Positions 7,210-15,610 of a DNA stretch of 64,000 nt are shown one piece after another (positions within the stretch are counted from its first letter, which is position 1; every line of letters starts with the position of its first letter). The stretch spans positions 1,178,001-1,242,000 of the forward strand of contig NZ_JAQQXR010000001.1 of the NCBI RefSeq assembly GCF_028595325.1, in the 5' to 3' direction. Source of the stretch: Janthinobacterium fluminis. GTDB lineage: Bacteria > Pseudomonadota > Gammaproteobacteria > Burkholderiales > Burkholderiaceae_D. The notes under the pieces were generated by a model. That model saw nothing but the letters and a program-made list of their open reading frames with translations, ran no database searches and had not been told where the DNA came from. Made by a program: the position numbers and the translations under genes.

Positions 7210-10164
7210 TCATCGGGCGGCAATGAAGGCGTCGAACTGCTCGGCCGACAAGGGCCGGCTGAACAGATAGCCCTGGTAGGCGCGGCAGCCGTGGTGGAAC
7301 AGGAATTCGCGCTGGGCCTGCGTCTCGACCCCCTCCGCCATCACCGACAGGCCCAGGCTCTGGCCCAGCGCGACGATGGTGCGCACGATGGCGGCGTCGT
7401 TCGGGTCCGTCAGCACGTCGGCGACGAAAGACTGGTCGATCTTCAGTTGCTCGAGCGGCAGGCGCTTCAGATAGCTCAGCGAGGAATAGCCGGTGCCGAA
7501 GTCGTCCAGCGAAAAACCCAGCCCGCTCGCCTTCAGCGCCGTCATCTTGGCGATCGTCACCTCGACGTCGTCGACCAGCAGGCTTTCGGTCAGCTCCAGC
7601 TTCAGGCGGGCCGGGTTGGCGCCGCTGCGCGCCAGCGTCGCCAGCACCTCGTCGACGAAGCCGGGGTGGCGCATTTGCCGGGCGCTGACGTTGACCGCCA
7701 GGCTCAGCCTGGCCGTCGCCGGCTTGGCGGCCCAGGCCAGCAGTTGCGCGCAGGCCGTCTCCAGCACCCAGCGGCCCAGCGCGAGGATCAGGCCGCTCTC
7801 CTCGGCCAGCGGGATGAAGGCGGCCGGCGCGACCATGCCGCGCTGCGGATGCCGCCAGCGCAGCAGCGCCTCGGCGCCCGTGATGCGGCCGCCGTCGCCG
7901 ACCTGCGGCTGGTAGTGCAGGCAAAACTCGCCCAATTGCAGGGCCTGGCGCAAATCGCCCTCCAGCGCCATGCGCGCATTGACGGCCGTTTGCATTTGCG
8001 GGTCGAAAAACCGCAGCGCGTTGCGGCCGGCCGCCTTGGCCTGGTACATCGCCAGGTCGGCGCGCTTGAGCAGCTCGCCGACATTGCCCTCGTGCTCGAA
8101 TAGCGTGGCGCCTATGCTGCAACTGCTGTAGTGCTCGCAGCCCTTGAGGATGAAGGGCTGGTTGATCGCCAGCAGGATACGCTCGCCGATGGTGGTCGTC
8201 TGGGCCGCGGCGGCCTGCGGATTGCGGCTCAGGTTCTCCACCATGACGACGAACTCGTCGCCGCCCAGGCGCGCCACCGTGTCGCTTTCGTAGACGGCCG
8301 ACTGCAGGCGGAACGCCACCTGCTGCAACAACAGGTCGCCCTGGTCGTGGCCCAGCGTGTCGTTGAGCGTCTTGAAATTGTCCAGGTCGATGAACAGCAG
8401 CGCGCCGGCGTGCTGGCCGCGGCCGCTGACGGCCATCGCGTGCTGCAGGCGGTCCAGCATCAGGCGCCGGTTCGGCAGGCCCGTCAGCGCGTCGTAGAAC
8501 GCCAGGTACTTGATTTCCTGCTCGGCCTGCTTGCGCTGCGTGATGTCGGTGTCGATCGACATGATGGCCTTGGGGCGGCCGTCGTCCTCGCTGACCAGGG
8601 TCCAGCGCACCTCGACCGTCAGCGCGCTGCCGTCCTTGCCTCGGCGCGTCACCTCGCCGCTCCAGTCGCCGCACTGCAGCACGATGCCGGTGGCGGCCTC
8701 GATCGCGTGCGGGTCGTCGTCGAGCAAGGCGTCGACGGACCGCCCCAGCACCTCTTCCTGGGCCCAGCCGTACAGGCGCTGCGCGCTCTTGTTCCAGTAC
8801 AGCACGCGCTGGTCGATGCTGCGCACGACGATGGCGTCGCGCGCCTTGTCGAGCAGCGAAGCCTGGTCGCGGATATGCGCCTGGATGCGGCGCTGCTCGT
8901 CGCGCACGCGGATGTTGCCGATGCCGAAGGCCAGGTTGTCGGCCAGTTCGCCGAGCAAGGCGGTTTCGCCGGCCGCGTCCTGGAACAGCCCGCCGGTGTA
9001 CAGGGCCAGCAGGCCGAAACAGCCGTCCTCGCCGCGCAGCGGCAAATACGCGGCGGCGCGGTAGCCGGAGCCGAGCGCCGCCGCCACCCACGCCAGGCCC
9101 CGGTCGAGCAGCGCCAAATCGTCCAGCAGCACCGGCGCGCCGCCGCGCAGCACCTGGGCGGCCGGGCAGTCGCCGCCGGCGGGCGCGTCGCCCCAGCTCA
9201 GGTTCATGCTGTGCAGATATTCAAGATCGCCTTCGCCTGCGTGGGCTTCCACGCTGATGCTGCGCGCCGCGTCCTGTTGGGCATAGCCGACCCAGGCCAT
9301 GCGGTAGCCGCCCAGCTCGACGGCGATGCGGCAGATGCGCTCGGTCAACTCGTGTTCATGGCCGACGCGTATCAGCGCGTCGTTGCAGCGGCTCAGCAAT
9401 TGCAGCGCGCGGTTCGAGCGCACCAGGGCCAGCTCCGCCTGCTTGCGCGCCGTGATGTCGCGGAAGTATACGGCCAGCCCTTCGTCGGATGGATAGGCGC
9501 GGCCTTCCAGCCAGCGCTGCAGTGGCGGATAGTATTCGACGAACTCGACGGCGCAGTTGTCGCGCACGGCGCGCTGGTAAGCACAATAAGACACCCCGCC
9601 GACGGCCTCCTTGAACTCTTCCCAGACGTTCTTGCCCAGCAGCTCGGCGCGCGCGCGCTGCAACAACTGCTCGGTCTGCCGGTTCAGATAGGTGAAACGC
9701 CAGTCGCGGTCCAGCGTGAAGAAACCGTCGGTGATGCTCTCCAGCGTGGTCACGAGGCGGTCGGCCAGGCGGCCGGCCCGCTCTTCCGCCCGTTTTTGTC
9801 CGCTGATGTCGAGCAAAGCGCCCTGTATCGCACTGATCGCGCCGTCCGCGCCGCGCACCGCCTGGCCGATGTTGCGCACCCAGATGCGCGCGCCGGAGAC
9901 GGTGATGACCTCCATCTCCGCATCGTAGGGTGTGCCGTCGCGCACACAGGCGTCGAAATCGGCGCGGATCTGCGCCCGCCACTCGGGCGCGAACAGTTCG
10001 ATGGCCTGCTCGACGCTGGGCGCCGGCCCAGGCGGCCATTCGAACAAGGCGTAGATATCGTCCGACCACAACAGCCGGCGCTCCGGCAATTCCAGCGTCC
10101 ATCCCCCCAGACGGGCAATACGACTGGCGATGCGTTGCAAGGGGGGCAGGTCCAGAGGGCTCAT
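7210..10164 (-). CDS. PAS-PAS-GAF-PAS-GGDEF-EAL cyclic-di-GMP signalling protein
   Basis: A 984-residue cytoplasmic protein. In order: a PAS domain (about 20-120), a second PAS (about 140-240), a GAF domain (about 250-420, starting LLSRCNDALIR), a third PAS (about 430-550), GGDEF (about 555-720) and EAL (about 730-984). The cyclase motif is intact (RLGGDEFVVM near residue 633). The phosphodiesterase motif is intact (GAEALLRW near 763), with [15 protein letters not shown] and LKIDQSFV downstream. It may therefore both make and degrade c-di-GMP, with PAS/GAF inputs setting the balance. No transmembrane segment is seen. The ligand of the sensory domains cannot be told from sequence. Confidence 0.93.
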   Translation of the reverse strand: MSPLDLPPLQRIASRIARLGGWTLELPERRLLWSDDIYALFEWPPGPAPSVEQAIELFAPEWRAQIRADFDACVRDGTPYDAEMEVITVSGARIWVRNIGQAVRGADGAISAIQGALLDISGQKRAEERAGRLADRLVTTLESITDGFFTLDRDWRFTYLNRQTEQLLQRARAELLGKNVWEEFKEAVGGVSYCAYQRAVRDNCAVEFVEYYPPLQRWLEGRAYPSDEGLAVYFRDITARKQAELALVRSNRALQLLSRCNDALIRVGHEHELTERICRIAVELGGYRMAWVGYAQQDAARSISVEAHAGEGDLEYLHSMNLSWGDAPAGGDCPAAQVLRGGAPVLLDDLALLDRGLAWVAAALGSGYRAAAYLPLRGEDGCFGLLALYTGGLFQDAAGETALLGELADNLAFGIGNIRVRDEQRRIQAHIRDQASLLDKARDAIVVRSIDQRVLYWNKSAQRLYGWAQEEVLGRSVDALLDDDPHAIEAATGIVLQCGDWSGEVTRRGKDGSALTVEVRWTLVSEDDGRPKAIMSIDTDITQRKQAEQEIKYLAFYDALTGLPNRRLMLDRLQHAMAVSGRGQHAGALLFIDLDNFKTLNDTLGHDQGDLLLQQVAFRLQSAVYESDTVARLGGDEFVVMVENLSRNPQAAAAQTTTIGERILLAINQPFILKGCEHYSSCSIGATLFEHEGNVGELLKRADLAMYQAKAAGRNALRFFDPQMQTAVNARMALEGDLRQALQLGEFCLHYQPQVGDGGRITGAEALLRWRHPQRGMVAPAAFIPLAEESGLILALGRWVLETACAQLLAWAAKPATARLSLAVNVSARQMRHPGFVDEVLATLARSGANPARLKLELTESLLVDDVEVTIAKMTALKASGLGFSLDDFGTGYSSLSYLKRLPLEQLKIDQSFVADVLTDPNDAAIVRTIVALGQSLGLSVMAEGVETQAQREFLFHHGCRAYQGYLFSRPLSAEQFDAFIAAR

Positions 10165-10482
10165 GGCGGTCGGAGTATTACCTCAAATAATTGCCGGCTA
10201 GGTGGACGATTGAGGAAGCAGCTTCAGTATAGCAATGTAGCACCGAAGGCGTGGAATATGCGCCTCGCGTAGCGCCTCGCGTACCATGTAAAGTTACTAC
10301 TGGAAAAGTTATGTTTTTGACACATGTAAGCAATTGTAACGACGGCGGATGCCGGGCGGCAGCAGGCGTAAGGTAAGACGCGTTGTATGCCTTAGCACCA
10401 AGCTGCGCACGCTGGACGCCTCGCCGCGATGCGCATACTCAGACTGAACACTTGTCCGGGGCAATGCTTGCAAGGAGCAACT
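10165..10482. other. Intergenic region, no recognised element
   Basis: 318 bp between the divergent GGDEF/EAL and hemerythrin-like genes. It must contain promoters for both. A TTGACA occurs near 10316 but no -10 at proper spacing. No repeat, RNA or FNR-type box was found. Confidence 0.5.
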
Positions 10483-11049
10483 ATGTTGACTGCCACGTAT
10501 GCGCTGATGACCTTGTCCGAGGAGCAAAAGAAGGAACGCAACGCCATCGCACGCTTTCGCCAATACCTGCACACCCACGCCGGCGCGCCGCAAGGCATCG
10601 ACCCGGACCGGCTGGCCCTGCAGCTCGATGAATTGACCCGCTTCGCCGAGACGCGCCACCAGCGCAAAGTCGAAGGCTGCCTGATGCCGGCCGTGCGCGC
10701 GGCCACGGCCGACGCCGGCGCCCTGCTGGCCGACCTGGAAACCCTGAACCGCATCGGCCGCCACGTGCTGGGTGCCGCGCGCCGGCGCCTGCGCATGGCC
10801 TTCGACGAAGGCGCGACGCACATCAAAATGCTGTGTTTTACGCTGGACCGCTATTGCCAGAATTTGCTGGAACGGCTGGCCAAGGAAGAGCAGGAATTGC
10901 TGCCGCTGGCGCAGCGCGTCGTCTCCAGCGAGCAATGGTTCACCATCGGCACCATGTTTCTATCCTATGACGCGGCCCACAATGAGCGCCGCCGCAAGTC
11001 CGCGCCGCCGCGGCTGCGCCGGCAGGCGCGGCGCGCCCAGGCGGCTTGA
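10483..11049 (+). CDS. Hemerythrin-like (HHE) helical protein
   Basis: A 188-residue all-helical protein. Spaced His/Glu residues (RHQRKVEG, GRHVLGAA) are followed by LLERLAKEEQELLPLAQRVV and SSEQW, which closely resembles the final helices of hemerythrin HHE-domain proteins. Such proteins bind O2 or NO at a di-iron centre, but I cannot confirm the full ligand set, so iron binding is an inference. The ATG at 10483 follows AAGGAGC at good spacing. An in-frame ATG at 10429 exists without a ribosome site. The C-terminus is very Arg/Ala-rich. It converges with the ParA gene and neighbours two bacteriohemerythrin genes. Confidence 0.68.
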   Translation: MLTATYALMTLSEEQKKERNAIARFRQYLHTHAGAPQGIDPDRLALQLDELTRFAETRHQRKVEGCLMPAVRAATADAGALLADLETLNRIGRHVLGAARRRLRMAFDEGATHIKMLCFTLDRYCQNLLERLAKEEQELLPLAQRVVSSEQWFTIGTMFLSYDAAHNERRRKSAPPRLRRQARRAQAA

Positions 11050-11061
11050 AGCGAACGGCGC

Positions 11062-11832
11062 TCAAGCCGCCTGCAACTCGTCGTACAGCGCCAGGAATTC
11101 CTGGCTCATCTTGTGGCGGGCGTCGAGGTGGATCATGGGCAGGTTGCGGTCGTGCGACTCGCGGATGCGCACCGAACTCGACAGCTTGCTGCCAAACACC
11201 GGCAAACCCTCGGCCAGCAACTCGTCGACGAGGCGCTGCGGCAGGCGCGCGCGGGCCTGGAACTGGTTGACGACGATGCCCTCGATTGCCAGCCCCGGAT
11301 TGTGGTCGGCCTTGATCTCGGCCACATTATTGACCAGCGTGTAGAGCGCCTGGCGCGAAAAATCGTCGCAGTCGAAGGGAATCAGGCAGCGGTCCGCCGC
11401 GATCAGCGCCGACTGCGTGAAGAAATTGTAGGCCGGCGGCGTGTCGACGTAAATCTCATCGTAATCCCTGGCCAGCTCGTCTAGCGTGTCGCGCAGCTTG
11501 TAGATCTTGTGGCGCGACTCCAGTTTCGACTGCAACTCGCCGATTTCCGGATGCCCCACCATGATGGACAGATTCTCGAACGGCGTCGGGTGGACGAAGC
11601 TGGCGGCCGGTTTCGGAAACATCGTGAACGCCAGCATCTGCTCGAAATACGCCGCCATGGTCGGCGCCGTTTCCGTGGCCGCCGCGCCCAGCAGATAGCG
11701 GCTGGAATTGCACTGCGGATCAATATCGATCAAAAGCGTCCTTTTCCCCTGGTGCGCGGCGATGGCCGCAAGGTTCACTGCGATGGTCGATTTCCCGACC
11801 CCGCCCTTTTGATTGAAAATCACACGTTTCAT
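11062..11832 (-). CDS. ParA-family ATPase (orphan)
   Basis: A 256-residue deviant-Walker ATPase. It starts MKRVIFNQKGGVGKSTIAVN (Walker A with the signature Lys), then LLIDIDPQCNSSRY (A' motif) and DEIYVDTPPAYN (Walker B). These proteins dimerise on ATP and position plasmids, chromosomes or protein clusters on the nucleoid or membrane. No parB, minC/E or chemotaxis gene is adjacent, so it is an orphan ParA; this subgroup starts directly at the P-loop without a DNA-binding N-terminus. Its cargo is unknown. It lies downstream of a hemerythrin gene on the same strand, with a 75-bp gap. Confidence 0.9.
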   Translation of the reverse strand: MKRVIFNQKGGVGKSTIAVNLAAIAAHQGKRTLLIDIDPQCNSSRYLLGAAATETAPTMAAYFEQMLAFTMFPKPAASFVHPTPFENLSIMVGHPEIGELQSKLESRHKIYKLRDTLDELARDYDEIYVDTPPAYNFFTQSALIAADRCLIPFDCDDFSRQALYTLVNNVAEIKADHNPGLAIEGIVVNQFQARARLPQRLVDELLAEGLPVFGSKLSSSVRIRESHDRNLPMIHLDARHKMSQEFLALYDELQAA

Positions 11833-11907
11833 GGCATTCCAGGAAGATGATGAATTTACACGATTCTAGCAGAATGCTGCGCCGCAGCAACGACTTTCTG
11901 CGCCGTG

Positions 11908-12381
11908 CTAGTCGCGCGTCGATTCCATCATGTTTTGCTTGAGCATGCGCGACAACTGCGCACGCAGCAACACGTCCGGCGGCCGCTGGTGGTGCTCGCC
12001 GGCCAGTTCCAGCGCCACGGCCAGTTCCAGGTCCATGCTCGACAGATGGCCGAGGAACCAGCGCGGCAGCATGCGCACGACGTCGCGGCCGGCCGCCATA
12101 TCGCCTTGCCGCACGTCGGCGTCGGCGTGGCGCAAGCCGTTCAGCACGCGCGCGTGCTGCTCGCTGTGGCGGCGCCGCGCCGGAAAGTTGATTTTCTCCA
12201 TTAACTGCTCTTCTTCGCGGAAATCCGCTTCCAGCGTCGCTATCAGCTCGCAATAGGCGGCCGCGAAGTGCTCGTCGGGCGCGGCGATCAAGCGTTCCAG
12301 CTGCGCCAGCAAAGCCTGATGGGCCTGGTCCATCGTGGGCACGCCCAAAGCCATGTCCTCCGACCATCTGATTGCATGCAT
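11908..12381 (-). CDS. Bacteriohemerythrin
   Basis: A 157-residue hemerythrin. The N-terminus IRWSEDMALGVPTMDQAHQALL carries the first His ligand. EADFREEEQLMEKINFP supplies the Glu, RRRHSEQHARVL two His and PRWFLGHLSSMDLEL the last His and Asp, so a di-iron O2/NO-binding site looks complete. The His that the canonical family has in the F/YREHF part of helix B is replaced here by FREEE. The start at ATG 12381 has GGAGGG directly upstream; an upstream in-frame ATG at 12393 is disfavoured. It is divergent from a second hemerythrin, with an FNR/Dnr-type box in front (12435-12448), so induction under low oxygen or NO is likely. Confidence 0.88.
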   Translation of the reverse strand: MHAIRWSEDMALGVPTMDQAHQALLAQLERLIAAPDEHFAAAYCELIATLEADFREEEQLMEKINFPARRRHSEQHARVLNGLRHADADVRQGDMAAGRDVVRMLPRWFLGHLSSMDLELAVALELAGEHHQRPPDVLLRAQLSRMLKQNMMESTRD

Positions 12382-12406
12382 AGAACCCTCCATATCGACA
12401 TCGTTC

Positions 12407-12412
12407 AGTGTC
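12407..12412 (-). promoter_or_regulatory. Putative -10 element of the leftward hemerythrin promoter
   Basis: GACACT on the minus strand, exactly 22 bp from the FNR-type box. The same spacing and a near-identical intervening sequence occur on the rightward side. This predicts a start site near 12400, which puts the box centre at -41.5 (class II FNR activation). Confidence 0.5.
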
Positions 12413-12434
12413 GGCGACGCAGGGGTAAATTTCC

Positions 12435-12448
12435 TTGATTTACATCAA
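12435..12448. promoter_or_regulatory. FNR/Anr/Dnr box (leftward hemerythrin)
   Basis: TTGATTTACATCAA, a perfect TTGAT-N4-ATCAA palindrome. It lies 54-67 bp upstream of the leftward hemerythrin start. Binding by an FNR/CRP-family oxygen or NO regulator is inferred from the consensus. Confidence 0.85.
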
Positions 12449-12529
12449 ATGCAACGGGAAGAGCCGCGCCTGCGCGTCAGGCCGCGGCGCCGGCATCGCA
12501 TCCAAGTTTGATGCGCGTTGTTGCGCCCC

Positions 12530-12543
12530 TTGATCCGCGTCAA
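12530..12543. promoter_or_regulatory. FNR/Anr/Dnr box (rightward hemerythrin)
   Basis: TTGATCCGCGTCAA, matching TTGAT-N4-GTCAA as in Anr/Dnr sites. A CACACT -10-like hexamer lies at 12566-12571 after a 22-bp gap, giving a predicted start near 12578 with the box at -41.5. The bases after the box (GGAAATTTCC...ACACTGGAC) mirror those after the leftward box. Confidence 0.8.
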
Positions 12544-12607
12544 GGAAATTTCCAGCGCAGGCGACCACACTGGACCGGCTGCACAATGTCAATACAGGGG
12601 AAAGGTC

Positions 12608-13015
12608 ATGCAAAAAATCAAATGGTCATCTGAAATGGAATTGGGCATCCTGGGGATGGACGAATCGCACAAAGCGCTGTTCGACGCGCTGGCCATGCTG
12701 GCCGACACGCCCGACGCCCAGTTCGGCGAGGCGTTCACGCGGGCCACCAGCGCCATCGAGCGCGATTTCGCCGACGAGGAAGAAGTCATGGAGCGCATCG
12801 GCTTTCCCGGCCTGCGCGCCCACCGCGAGCAGCACACCCGCGTGCTGAGCGGCCTGCACCATGCCGACCCGTATGTACGCCAGGGCGACGTCGCCCTGGG
12901 GCGCAAGGCGATGGCGCTGCTGCCGCAATGGTTCCTGATCCACCAGGCGACGATGGACCTGGCGCTGGCCGCCGCGCTGGAAGCGGCCGGCCAGCCGGTG
13001 CCGGCAATCAGCTGA
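12608..13015 (+). CDS. Bacteriohemerythrin
   Basis: A 135-residue hemerythrin, MQKIKWSSEMELGILGMDES with the first His ligand just after (ESHKALF). It continues with ERDFADEEEVMERIGFPGLR, AHREQHTRVLSGLHHADPYV and PQWFLIHQATMDLALA, containing the His, Glu and Asp residues of the di-iron site. It is clearly paralogous to the leftward neighbour (same motif order, FADEEEVMERIGFP against FREEEQLMEKINFP) but shorter at the C-terminus. The start follows GGGGAAAGG. An FNR/Dnr-type box precedes it. Likely O2 or NO binding in micro-oxic or denitrifying conditions, in line with the nar and nnrS genes at the other end of the window. Confidence 0.9.
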   Translation: MQKIKWSSEMELGILGMDESHKALFDALAMLADTPDAQFGEAFTRATSAIERDFADEEEVMERIGFPGLRAHREQHTRVLSGLHHADPYVRQGDVALGRKAMALLPQWFLIHQATMDLALAAALEAAGQPVPAIS

Positions 13016-13151
13016 ATGCGGCCGGCTGCGCCGGCATGAGCGCGTCGTGGGCGGCCGCAGAAAATGGCTGAGGCCGCCACGCCACACGCCGCCTCGCCGG
13101 CTGCCTTACAATAGGGAGAACAGATCGCCGTAACCGACAGGAGTTCCCCCA

Positions 13152-14666
13152 TTGCATACCCCAGCCTTCATTGCATCTGCCCGCTTCAACGACCCGCACC
13201 TCGCGCTGGAACGGGTACAAGCCATCTACCACAGCAGCATCGAACACCTGCGCGACGCGCTGCAGCGCTTCGTTTCGGGCGAAGACCTGAACGGCCGCAC
13301 GCGCGCCTGCTACCCCTTCGTGCGCATCCAGACCGACACCGTCGCCCGCGCCGACTCCCGCCTGGCCTACGGCTTCGTTGCCGGCCCCGGCGTGTTTGAA
13401 ACCACGGTGACCCGCCCCGACCTGTTCGCCGACTACTATTTGCAGCAATTCACCCTGCTGCTGAAGAACCACAGCCGCGACCAGAACGTCCAGCTGGAAG
13501 TGGGCGTCAGCGCACAAGCGATCCCCGTGCACTTCTCGTTTGCCGAGCACGACCACATCGAAGGCAATATGACGCCGGAGCGCCGCCTGGCGATGCGCGA
13601 CATGTTCGACCTGCCCGACCTGGCCGCGATGGACGACGGCATCGCCAACGGCACCATGGAAGTGGCGCCGGGCGAGGCGCAGCCGCTGTCGCTGTTCACG
13701 GCGCCGCGCGTCGACTACTCGCTGCAACGGCTGCGCCACTACAGCGGCACGGCGGCGCAGCACTTCCAGAACTACATCCTGTTTACCAATTACCAGTTCT
13801 ACATCGACGAATTCGTGCGCCTCGGGCACGCCATGATGGCCCGCGCCGTCGACCCGCACGCGCCCAGCGAGGACGACGGCTACATCGCCTTCATCGAGCC
13901 GGGCAACGTCGTCATGCGCCGCGCCGGCCACAGCGCCACGGCGGAAGACGCGCTGGGCGCACCGCCGCCGCGGCTGCCGCAAATGCCGGCCTACCACCTG
14001 GTGCGCGCCGACGGCAGCGGCATCACCATGGTCAACATCGGCGTCGGCCCGGCCAACGCCAAGACCATCACCGACCACATCGCCGTACTGCGCCCGCACG
14101 CCTGGCTGATGCTGGGCCACTGCGCCGGCCTGCGCAACACGCAGAACCTGGGCGACTACGTGCTGGCGCACGCCTACGTGCGCGAAGACCACGTGCTCGA
14201 CGAGGATTTGCCGCTGTGGGTGCCGATTCCGCCGCTGGCCGAGGTGCAGCAGGCACTGGAGGCGGCGGTGGCCGAGGTGACGCAGCTGACCGGCTACGAC
14301 TTGAAACGCGTCATGCGCACCGGCACCGTGGCCAGCACCGACAACCGCAACTGGGAATTGCTGCCGCAGCGCACGCCGGAGCGGCGCTTCAGCCAGAGCC
14401 GGGCGATAGCGCTGGACATGGAAAGCGCGACCATCGCGGCCAACGGCTTCCGCTTCCGCGTTCCCTACGGCACGCTGCTATGCGTCAGCGACAAGCCGCT
14501 GCATGGCGAAATCAAGCTGCCGGGCATGGCCAACCATTTCTATCGCGAACGGGTGGACCAGCACCTGCGCATCGGCATCCGCGCGCTGTCCTTGCTGCGC
14601 CAGCAAGGGATAGACCAGCTACACAGCCGCAAGCTGCGCAGCTTCGCCGAGGTGGCGTTCCAGTAA
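13152..14666 (+). CDS. amn: AMP nucleosidase (TTG start)
   Basis: A 504-residue enzyme that hydrolyses AMP to adenine and ribose-5-phosphate in purine salvage and adenylate control. The N-terminal AMP-nucleosidase domain is recognisable from ALERVQAIYHSSIEHLRDAL, CYPFVRIQTD and YLQQFTLLLKNH. The C-terminal phosphorylase-like domain contains MVNIGVGPANAKTITDHIAV, WLMLGHCAGLRNTQNLGDYV and DMESATIAANGFRFRVPYGT (nucleoside-phosphorylase-type Glu-Ser-Ala). The length matches the family (about 480-500). The initiation codon is TTG, placed eight bases after AGGAG; no ATG lies in a plausible position. It is monocistronic, followed by the AT-rich island. Confidence 0.93.
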   Translation: MHTPAFIASARFNDPHLALERVQAIYHSSIEHLRDALQRFVSGEDLNGRTRACYPFVRIQTDTVARADSRLAYGFVAGPGVFETTVTRPDLFADYYLQQFTLLLKNHSRDQNVQLEVGVSAQAIPVHFSFAEHDHIEGNMTPERRLAMRDMFDLPDLAAMDDGIANGTMEVAPGEAQPLSLFTAPRVDYSLQRLRHYSGTAAQHFQNYILFTNYQFYIDEFVRLGHAMMARAVDPHAPSEDDGYIAFIEPGNVVMRRAGHSATAEDALGAPPPRLPQMPAYHLVRADGSGITMVNIGVGPANAKTITDHIAVLRPHAWLMLGHCAGLRNTQNLGDYVLAHAYVREDHVLDEDLPLWVPIPPLAEVQQALEAAVAEVTQLTGYDLKRVMRTGTVASTDNRNWELLPQRTPERRFSQSRAIALDMESATIAANGFRFRVPYGTLLCVSDKPLHGEIKLPGMANHFYRERVDQHLRIGIRALSLLRQQGIDQLHSRKLRSFAEVAFQ

Positions 14667-14857
14667 TGTGCCTGCCTTGTATTGACGCTGCCATTTGAAG
14701 TGGCCGGGGGGATGTCAGGTTGCTGGACTTGCCCCCCCCCACCGCGCCTGCTATGACAGCAGGACATGCCCTACAACTTCATTCTCGTTCAGCTACAACG
14801 TCCGACGAATACTGTTAATCAAACCAATGTTGCGCTTGAAATTTGAAACCGCGGTCT

Positions 14858-15280
14858 TTAAGCGCTATAGCTTTCTAGACGCTCACGGATAATTGGCCAC
14901 GTGTCTACAAAAAATTGCTTGGCATCGTCGTTCTTACTAGCCTCTTGACTTAGCAATAGATTGATCGATGGAATATGAATCGCTGTCTTGCCCGACACGG
15001 ACTTTCCAATCAACCGTTGCGCCATTTCATAGTCATCGCTTTCCGATATCTCTTCAGTGGAAGGAATGCCCCAGTCCTCAAATGCACCTTTGTGCCACAT
15101 ATTTAGAAGGTTAAAAATAGTCCCGCCAAATTTGGCAGACGCCACATCCAATTTTGAAGACTTTAGCTTGTCGAGTTCAATGTCCCAAATAAGCCGCGAT
15201 TCTTCACCTTCGCGCTCATTTTTTGCGATGCACAGATTTTGCTGTTCATTCAAGTAAATTTCTAAACGTGGGATTATCAT
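14858..15280 (-). CDS. Hypothetical protein, immunity-protein-like appearance
   Basis: A 140-residue acidic soluble protein starting MIIPRLEIYLNEQQNLCIAK. It contains RLIWDIELDKLKSSKLDVAS, GGTIFNLLNMWHKGAFEDWG and a C-terminal helix DTWPIIRERLESY. I do not recognise the family. Its size, acidity, low GC and setting among orphan small genes resemble immunity proteins of polymorphic toxin systems, which is only an inference. The ATG at 15280 follows AGGAAA; the frame also opens with a GTG at 15298, which overlaps that ribosome site and is rejected. Codon use is AT-richer than in the flanking core genes, suggesting transfer. Confidence 0.68.
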   Translation of the reverse strand: MIIPRLEIYLNEQQNLCIAKNEREGEESRLIWDIELDKLKSSKLDVASAKFGGTIFNLLNMWHKGAFEDWGIPSTEEISESDDYEMAQRLIGKSVSGKTAIHIPSINLLLSQEASKNDDAKQFFVDTWPIIRERLESYSA

Positions 15281-15436
15281 TTCGCTATTTCCTATCACAA
15301 GATTTCATACATTGTGCAAGATAATCGCCGGCTCGCGCCATACAAACAGAAAATCTAGATTTCCCATATCCAATGGAAGCAACTTCGCATGCTGTTGCGG
15401 CGCGCTCATATTGAGCAACGCATCCTTTCTTGCTAG

Positions 15437-15596
15437 GGAAGCGCTGATTTATTCATGAGGGCGGACTTGACCGCGAAAATAGGCGTCCTGCGGCGTTGCA
15501 AAATCTTGCAATAGCTCGCTATTGCTGTGATTTCGCGCCTTGCAGGCCACCTTTTTCGCTGACCAATCCCAACCATCAGAATAAATCAGCGCTCCC
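15437..15596. mobile_element. MITE-like element with IS5-type ends
   Basis: A 160-bp non-coding element. The terminal inverted repeats are GGAAGCGCTGATTTATTC at the left and the complement of GGGAGCGCTGATTTATTC at the right (one mismatch). They are bordered by CTAG (15433-15436) and CTAA (15597-15600), which fit the 4-bp YTAR target of IS5-group elements. Inside is a further inverted repeat (GCAATAG/CTATTGC). There is no transposase, so mobility would need one in trans. The assignment rests on the ends and target site only. Confidence 0.72.
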
Positions 15597-15610
15597 CTAA
15601 ATCTAAACAC

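Noticed and set aside
8131-10272. Long plus-strand open frame opposite the GGDEF/EAL gene
   Set aside because: Its translation is Gln/Ala/Arg/Val-rich with no domain and it is the antisense shadow of a gene with clear conserved motifs. The same holds for similar long frames opposite pyk, ppc, the eCIS genes, narX and amn.
14703-14751. GGGGGG and CCCCCCCCC runs after amn as a terminator
   Set aside because: The G and C runs could pair, but the loop is about 20 bases and no T-tract follows; too weak to call.
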